Notes under the pieces: generated by a model
Database searches by the model: none
Seen by the model: the letters and a program-made list of their open reading frames with translations, nothing else
Told to the model about the DNA's origin: nothing
Part shown: piece by piece, positions 58,779-64,000 of the stretch
How positions within the stretch are numbered: the stretch's first letter is position 1
How the letters are laid out: each line of letters begins with the position of its first letter
Assembly: GCA_023231115.1 (NCBI GenBank)
Contig: JALNWA010000001.1
Location: 124,001-188,000, forward strand
Direction: 5' to 3'
DNA: 64,000 bases
DNA from: Candidatus Altimarinota bacterium
GTDB taxonomy: Bacteria; Patescibacteriota; Gracilibacteria; UBA1369; LOWO2-01-FULL-3
Made by a program: the position numbers and the translations under genes

Positions 58779-61700
58779 ATGGATATGCAAAATGCAATAA
58801 CACCTGAGATGAATCAGGCGGCACCTAATAAGAAGTTAGGATTTTTTGCTCTTGTCGGAGTAGTGCTTTTAACAGCCATCGCCGGAGGAGTCTATTATTT
58901 CGGATTTTCAGACGTGAATCCTCCATCATTGCCATCACAGGCGGGAGGACAAGGATACATTTCCCACAAAGGGACAGGTTTCACGCAGTATGAAAAAACC
59001 GATAAAGATAATTACAAAAAACCTACTGACGCGACAACTGTTTCAAAAGTGAAAACTGTAGACAGTGTTGCTTACCTTGTTGCGGACAGAGCAATCACGC
59101 TGAAAGATGCGCTTGAGAAATATATTGTTCCACAAGAAGGAATGGCGATTGCACTTGCAAAATATGATCCAACAACGAAATTATTTTACACAACGGAACA
59201 AACAGTTCAAAACTGGAAAACAGCATCAAGTGTAGTTCCAACAACACAATTAATAAAAGGAGAAGCATTTATCGTTATTACAAATGCTACAGAATTTGAA
59301 ACATATCTTGCACCTCCAACAAAAGAAGTTGAAGGAATAAATATTCTAAACCTTAAAAAGGGATGGAATATGGTTTCATTGAAAAGAGAAGATATAAAAA
59401 CATTGAAAGCAAAATATAATGTTACATCAGGATGGGTGTTGAATAGCGCCGGTGCTTTTGATAAAGCACTTGATCTTTCAGATGTAAAAGACAGTGAACT
59501 TACAAACGCAGTAATCTGGTTGAAGTTCAACGCGGCCCCTGCAGTATTACCACCGGTCCAAGACGATAACCCAATGTCATGGCCTGCACCAACAAGTGCA
59601 ACGGCGACATACGATGCAACAGGAAAACAAATCAAAATTTCTTGGACAGCCCCTGCAAGCGCAATACTAACAGGATACAGATATGAAATTTATAATGAAG
59701 CAAACGTTTGCCAAAATACTGTAACTACAGGAGCGGCAATCAAATGTGGGACATTAGTTGCAAAAGACATTTTGTCAGGAACCCTACCTATAACACAAAT
59801 TGCAACAGATTTAAAATTTAACATAAAAGTTTACGCGGTATATGCAACCGTACTTGCAACCAAAGACAGCGACACAGCCGCAACAGCTACTGTAACAGTA
59901 CCAAAAATAGGTGCGGTGACAGTGGTAGTGGACGACGTATTAAAACTTACTCCAAAATGGGGAAATGAAAAAGTTAATATTATGTTGAATGCAAAGGGAA
60001 AGACCAATGCTGTTGATCTGTCAAAATTTATAGGATATAGAGTGAAATACGACAACAAAACAACAGAAGTATTAGTAGCTACCAAGGCAAATGTTACCCC
60101 ACAAGGTACAAATGTTACTTTGATTTACAACGCAACAAAAGGATATCACGAGGAAATACAAATTACAGGATTAGCAAATGGAACAACCTACACGGTTGAA
60201 GTAGAAATGCTATACAGTGCGGGATTTGTAGCGTCACCTGAAGGTAAAGACTCAGTAACAGGAAAACCTGAAGGAGCGACAACAAACATAGCGCCAGTAG
60301 TTACAATGGCGGCGATAACAGGAGAAGTAGATTACACTAAACCTTTAAAAATAAGTTGGACAGTTGTAGATGCGAAAAAACTTCAATATAAAGAAGCCGC
60401 AAAAACAACGTCGACATTGAGCTACACATGGAAATTCACATCACCTACAGGAGGATGGGAATTGACATCTGCATGGGGATCAAAAGCTGGAGAAACAGGA
60501 GTTGGAACAACAGATGACGGAACTTGTTTCAAACAATTATTCGGAGAAGATGGAAAGGCTTTAGCAAGCGGACTTGATTGGGGATGTGAATACATGACAT
60601 TACCTGCAACAAGAATGGCTTCAGGAAAAGAATATACAATGGAAGTCACAGCATTTGATGGAGCTCTATATTCAACACCTGCAAAAGTAACATTCAAAAC
60701 AAAAGTAGCGACATCATCTGGAAACCCATTTGATGATTCAGACAGAGGGGATGAAATCGACAGAGGAGACGATACAACAAGAGGAGATGATTCAGTAAGA
60801 GGAGATACAGTAAAAAATGTAGCTCCGGTTGTAACAAAATTCACAAATCCCGTAGAAGGATCAACAGTAAGCTCAGACAAGAATCTAATGATATACTGGG
60901 ATTATTCTGACGAAAAACAAACTCAACATACATACGACCAATATAAAGAGTCTAAAGTTAGTTTCACATGGACTCTTACAGATACCACAACATCAAAAGT
61001 TGTATGGGCATTAACTCCGGAATGGGGAAGAACAGACGCAGAATCAAAAGTAACACCGACGGATGGAGCATGTTTCGTTATATTAGCAGATAGCAACCAT
61101 GTAGTACAGAAAGATAGAGGCTATGAATGGGTATGTCCACTTGTAACATTGCAGAAAAGCTGGTTAGCTCCAGGAAAATCATATGCATTTACAGTAACAG
61201 CATACGATGGCCAATATTCTTCAGCTCCAAAAACAGTAACCTTCAAAACAGAAGCAGTAGCGGAAGTTACCTCACACGACCAAATCCTTGCTGCATTCAA
61301 AAAAGGACTTGTTTGGGAGAAACTAGAGGTGTTGCAGAACGGAGATCACGTGACGGAACCAAACCTCGGCGATTTATGCGAGACATATAATAATGTTACT
61401 GATTGGGATTGTCCTGTGACTGGTCCAGGATTCGTTGACCAAGATTTGAACACTGGCGATAAAACTTTTATATACAAAATCCATCTAACTGACGAGGCAA
61501 AGAAAATGATTGGGACAAACCTCCCCGCAGACAATAACTTCTATTTTCAGTTTGCTTACAAGCCATATTGGGGAGCAAACGCTGGTAATACAACAACAAG
61601 TTCAAATATAAATTTCGAAATACTACAAGGACCTAACTTTAGTCTAGTAGATGATACCGAACCAGAAGTGAAAAATAAGAATGTATCGATTTATGAAAAT

Positions 61701-62300
61701 GGAGAAAGCATCTTAGTGAAAGTAAAAGTTCCTTGGCCAGGACTTGCAATTCGTTCAGAATTGGGGGCACCAGGCGGTGAAAAAGAAAAGACATGGGGTA
61801 AATATGACATAGACATGAATTTCTATGAGATGGCTGACGCTAAAGAGATTGTTGACGGTGAAGCCAGTATATTTGCTAATGGCTATGCTACAGAAACAAT
61901 AGATCGACCAAAATTGAAAATTGTAGCTAAACCAAACATACTTGTATGCCAAGAAAATTATGAATTTCAAGTTATCAACGAAGGAGGTTTTCTACCATAT
62001 AATGCTTATAAAAAAGTTAAGTTTTATGTGTCAGGAGTTACAAATGTTATTGGCCAGCTGACTCCGGAAAAAAGTTTAAATGATGTATTTGATGAGCCAC
62101 TAAAAGTTATGGTTTCAGGTGGAAAAACAGACACAGAATGTTATGATCATGGCAATGGGGATTTCTGGCTGGTAAGAGATACTATAGAAGGAGATACGAC
62201 CATCTTCCATAGCTATTATAGCACTGTCAAGGCATATGGTTCACTTTTCAGTCCAATCCTCGATGGACTATTCGACAACATATTCAACCTGTTTAAATAA
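58779..62300 (+). CDS. Large surface protein with Fn3-like domains and four RGD motifs
   Basis: 1173 residues with a cytoplasmic start and one membrane helix (FFALVGVVLLTAIAGGVYYF, about 23-43). A domain of about 200 residues is followed by Fn3-like units (SWTAPASAILTGYRYEIYNE and the next). Then comes a pair of related domains of about 140 residues beginning NIAPVVT and NVAPVVT. Between the pair is a linker with RGD at residues 656, 662, 668 and 674, exactly six apart. A C-terminal region of about 340 residues has no family I recognise. RGD is an integrin ligand in animals; here it may just be a charged spacer. Confidence 0.8.
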   Translation: MDMQNAITPEMNQAAPNKKLGFFALVGVVLLTAIAGGVYYFGFSDVNPPSLPSQAGGQGYISHKGTGFTQYEKTDKDNYKKPTDATTVSKVKTVDSVAYLVADRAITLKDALEKYIVPQEGMAIALAKYDPTTKLFYTTEQTVQNWKTASSVVPTTQLIKGEAFIVITNATEFETYLAPPTKEVEGINILNLKKGWNMVSLKREDIKTLKAKYNVTSGWVLNSAGAFDKALDLSDVKDSELTNAVIWLKFNAAPAVLPPVQDDNPMSWPAPTSATATYDATGKQIKISWTAPASAILTGYRYEIYNEANVCQNTVTTGAAIKCGTLVAKDILSGTLPITQIATDLKFNIKVYAVYATVLATKDSDTAATATVTVPKIGAVTVVVDDVLKLTPKWGNEKVNIMLNAKGKTNAVDLSKFIGYRVKYDNKTTEVLVATKANVTPQGTNVTLIYNATKGYHEEIQITGLANGTTYTVEVEMLYSAGFVASPEGKDSVTGKPEGATTNIAPVVTMAAITGEVDYTKPLKISWTVVDAKKLQYKEAAKTTSTLSYTWKFTSPTGGWELTSAWGSKAGETGVGTTDDGTCFKQLFGEDGKALASGLDWGCEYMTLPATRMASGKEYTMEVTAFDGALYSTPAKVTFKTKVATSSGNPFDDSDRGDEIDRGDDTTRGDDSVRGDTVKNVAPVVTKFTNPVEGSTVSSDKNLMIYWDYSDEKQTQHTYDQYKESKVSFTWTLTDTTTSKVVWALTPEWGRTDAESKVTPTDGACFVILADSNHVVQKDRGYEWVCPLVTLQKSWLAPGKSYAFTVTAYDGQYSSAPKTVTFKTEAVAEVTSHDQILAAFKKGLVWEKLEVLQNGDHVTEPNLGDLCETYNNVTDWDCPVTGPGFVDQDLNTGDKTFIYKIHLTDEAKKMIGTNLPADNNFYFQFAYKPYWGANAGNTTTSSNINFEILQGPNFSLVDDTEPEVKNKNVSIYENGESILVKVKVPWPGLAIRSELGAPGGEKEKTWGKYDIDMNFYEMADAKEIVDGEASIFANGYATETIDRPKLKIVAKPNILVCQENYEFQVINEGGFLPYNAYKKVKFYVSGVTNVIGQLTPEKSLNDVFDEPLKVMVSGGKTDTECYDHGNGDFWLVRDTIEGDTTIFHSYYSTVKAYGSLFSPILDGLFDNIFNLFK

Positions 62301-62326
62301 ACAACATCACATAAACAAAAACAAAA

Positions 62327-62746
62327 ATGAAAAAATTAATACTAATATTCTCGCTCATTGCCACTATGATGTTGGGACAGGCTGTAGCGTTCGCCGCAGA
62401 TGAGGCACCACCATCACTAGGAGGCATTGACACGCCGCCATCATTAGGAGGCACAGGAACTACAGATCCAGATCCTGCAGACCCCGTGGATCCAGTAGAT
62501 CCTGCGGATCCAACTCCTGACAACAAAGGAGAAGAGATAGATACAGATTCTGACGTTGACACAGATACAGACTCAGACACAGACGTTGATCCAACTCCAG
62601 ATCCTAAACCAACGCCGGTAGACCCAATAAAAAAGAAATACACTCCAGTACCTAAAGACGGTGGTATCACAAAAACCGGTCCTGAGCTTCTATACTTGCT
62701 TATCCCAAGTCTAGTAGGAGGATATGCGATGAGAAAGAGGAAATAA
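62327..62746 (+). CDS. Small Asp/Pro-rich secreted protein with KTGPE tail
   Basis: The 139-residue protein has a signal peptide (ILIFSLIATMMLGQAVAFA), then PPSLGG twice, an acidic Asp/Pro/Thr linker, and the tail ITKTGPELLYLLIPSLVGG with RKRK at the end. The tail is a relative of the LPKTGPE tail at 58261-58659, but the Leu-Pro of a sortase site is replaced by Ile-Thr. It follows the RGD-containing gene by 26 bases and ends in a terminator. Confidence 0.75.
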   Translation: MKKLILIFSLIATMMLGQAVAFAADEAPPSLGGIDTPPSLGGTGTTDPDPADPVDPVDPADPTPDNKGEEIDTDSDVDTDTDSDTDVDPTPDPKPTPVDPIKKKYTPVPKDGGITKTGPELLYLLIPSLVGGYAMRKRK

Positions 62747-62822
62747 AATTTTTATAAAATTCTTTTTCGCCAGAAAATTGACAGGCCATTATCGCTTTGA
62801 TAAAATACACACGTAATACTAC

Positions 62823-62870
62823 GAAGAAGACCCTTATATGGTTTTGTCCATATCGGGGGCTTCTTTATTT
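62823..62870. terminator. Bidirectional terminator between convergent genes
   Basis: AAGAAG-A-CCC on the left pairs with GGG...CTTCTT on the right, and an inner ATATGG/CCATAT stem completes the hairpin. A T-rich run follows on the plus strand. The element also covers the stop of the convergent NYN gene. Confidence 0.65.
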
Positions 62871-63362
62871 TTGGCAGTTATAGCAGATATCATCTTTTTT
62901 GTTAGATAAATAAGCAATCGGAGCATTTGTTTTTTTCAAAAGGATTGAACATCTTTTGTATGGAGACAATAAAATTTTCAATTTTTCTTTCGATAAAAGA
63001 AATTTTACAAGGCTTGCATAATCGCCGTCACTTGAGATGATTATAGCTTTCTCGTAGGCATTTTCGTAAAACCCCTTAACTGCACACAGAACAAGGTCTG
63101 CATCGCAATTACCCTTAGTTGTGCCATCATTACATTGAACTGCTTCTTTGAACACAAGAATAAAGCCAACTTTTTCTAGAAAATTATAAAGATTTTTATA
63201 TTCCGCAATAAATCCAATAAAAATATACGCACGATCAACAAAGTATTTTTCCTTGAGCCAGATTCTAAATCTCAAATAATCCAACTTCCATCCAAGCGAA
63301 TAAATCCCTTTATGTAGATTTGCACCATCGATATAAGCACAATTTTTTTCATAATTCTTCAT
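62865..63362 (-). CDS. NYN-domain ribonuclease-like protein
   Basis: I start at the ATG at 63362 (MKNYEKNCAYIDGANLHKG), 165 residues. NYN/PIN-fold acidic motifs are present: YIDGANL near residue 12, CDADLVL near 80, and IISSDGDYASLVKFL near 103. These place the aspartates that bind metal in LabA/NYN nucleases. A C-terminal cysteine pair (CYNC) may bind zinc. Such proteins are found next to mobile or surface genes without clear partners; the target RNA is unknown. Confidence 0.82.
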   Translation of the reverse strand: MKNYEKNCAYIDGANLHKGIYSLGWKLDYLRFRIWLKEKYFVDRAYIFIGFIAEYKNLYNFLEKVGFILVFKEAVQCNDGTTKGNCDADLVLCAVKGFYENAYEKAIIISSDGDYASLVKFLLSKEKLKILLSPYKRCSILLKKTNAPIAYLSNKKDDICYNCQK

Positions 63363-63472
63363 AATATTTTCGTAAAAAATAGGTTTCCCCAAGCAATCTA
63401 TCAAACCGACATTAAATTTTTATTAAAAATTTATAAAATATGCAGAAATATCCTGTTTTTTAGGGCAATTTC

Positions 63473-63501
63473 TTGCCAAAACGCAAAAAAACATGTATAA
63501 T
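63473..63501 (+). promoter_or_regulatory. Promoter of the partial gene at 63525
   Basis: TTGCCA (63473-63478) and a consensus TATAAT (63496-63501) are separated by 17 bases. The leader is short, about 18 bases. Confidence 0.65.
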
Positions 63502-63524
63502 ATCATAATAAATAAAAACAAAAA

Positions 63525-64000
63525 ATGCCTGAAAATCCAACAAATGAAGTGCCAATAGAAAGCATCCTCGAAAAAACGCTCAAGAAATATAAGATGTTTT
63601 TTCTTTCCGCGGCAGGACTTTTTGTTGTAGGAATAGTGCTTTTCACGAACTACAACATGGGAAGCAAATTGACGGGATTTATCGGAGTTACAGACCAAAC
63701 AACACAACAAACAGCACAACAACCTGCTCAACAACCAGCTCAGCAACCGCAGGTCAACACAGCAACGACAACAGGCTCTACAACAGCCACTACAGACACG
63801 ACAACGATTATTACAGCAACAACAGTTCAGCAACCAACAACTACAATTCAGGCGACAGAAATCCCTGACACAGAGGCACCTCCATCTTTAGGCTCAACCA
63901 CAGTACAAACCGTTATTCCTCCTGTAAAAACAATTTCCGCAATCACACTAAAAAAAGCGACAATTTCATTAAAAGAATTCAATCCACTCGTAAACAGCAC
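63525..64000 (+). CDS. Membrane-anchored surface protein with Thr/Gln linker (partial)
   Basis: Cut by the window edge; 158 codons are visible. A cytoplasmic start (about 24 residues) is followed by one membrane helix (MFFLSAAGLFVVGIVLF). Then comes a linker of Thr, Gln, Ala and Pro repeats (QQPAQQPAQQPQ), and then EAPPSLGSTTV, the motif shared with the small secreted proteins upstream. It is the start of another large surface protein of the 49-64 kb group. Confidence 0.75.
   Translation, partial: MPENPTNEVPIESILEKTLKKYKMFFLSAAGLFVVGIVLFTNYNMGSKLTGFIGVTDQTTQQTAQQPAQQPAQQPQVNTATTTGSTTATTDTTTIITATTVQQPTTTIQATEIPDTEAPPSLGSTTVQTVIPPVKTISAITLKKATISLKEFNPLVNS

Noticed and set aside
63423-63833. 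Cys-rich 136-codon frame on the minus strand
   Set aside because: It is the antisense of the Thr/Gln/Ala repeats of the gene at 63525, and its composition is explained by that.

Overview
The window reads as one contiguous piece of an AT-rich bacterial chromosome that uses the standard code: UGA is a normal stop in several genes, for example the dUTPase and the ferredoxin. The gene set points to a Gram-positive-like member of the Candidate Phyla Radiation (Patescibacteria), possibly Peregrinibacteria. Evidence for this is many large SLH-domain and PKD-domain surface proteins, peptidoglycan precursor genes, tandem type IV secretion pilin-like modules, LPXTG-like tails, few clear Shine-Dalgarno sequences and a group I intron in a tRNA. 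The phylum is an inference; no rRNA is present to settle it.

Layout. 1-4 kb: a partial FtsA-like gene, a small membrane protein, D-Ala-D-Ala ligase and alanine racemase. 4-11 kb: an SLH lipoprotein, a Bax-inhibitor-like protein, then the run DUF177-rpmF-nusB-rnc-NUDIX-leucyl aminopeptidase. 11-22 kb: thioredoxin reductase overlapping a ferredoxin, a subtilisin-like lipoprotein, and three giant SLH proteins. 22-33 kb: a HAD phosphatase, an O-antigen-ligase-like membrane protein, hflX, lactate dehydrogenase, small secreted or metalloprotease-like proteins, an HNH protein, an OLD-family ATPase/TOPRIM protein, an intron-bearing tRNA(CAU), rpsT and maf. 33-37 kb: another SLH protein and hypothetical proteins. 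37.7-41.5 kb: a folD-purF-purD operon on the minus strand. 41.7-49 kb: a membrane protein, a hydrolase, a dTMP-kinase-like gene with dut, DUF1385, rplA-rplK and nusG-secE. 49-64 kb: a plus-strand surface cluster. It has two proteins each built from three T4SS-pilin-like modules, a 1606-aa protein joining one such module to about ten PKD-like domains, a 727-aa six-PKD membrane protein, two small proteins with KTGPE tails, a 1173-aa protein with four evenly spaced RGD motifs, a NYN nuclease and a partial membrane-anchored protein.

The most unusual feature is a family of intergenic fold-back elements at 690-799, 33028-33135, 35376-35551 and 48029-48238. Each has a central core of about 50 nt with conserved ends (TTAGGCTTCTTT and AACGCAATGC), flanked by inverted-repeat arms of 27-64 nt. 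The arms are unrelated in sequence between copies. The last locus is a nested pair: removing the inner element with its arms restores an intact core in the outer one. This defines a mobile unit of arm-core-arm whose arms appear to be copy-specific.

Intergenic gaps are short (all below about 300 bases). The larger ones hold these elements, promoters of the TTGACN-17-TANAAT type, and terminators. No CRISPR array, rRNA, insertion sequence with a transposase, or prophage was seen.
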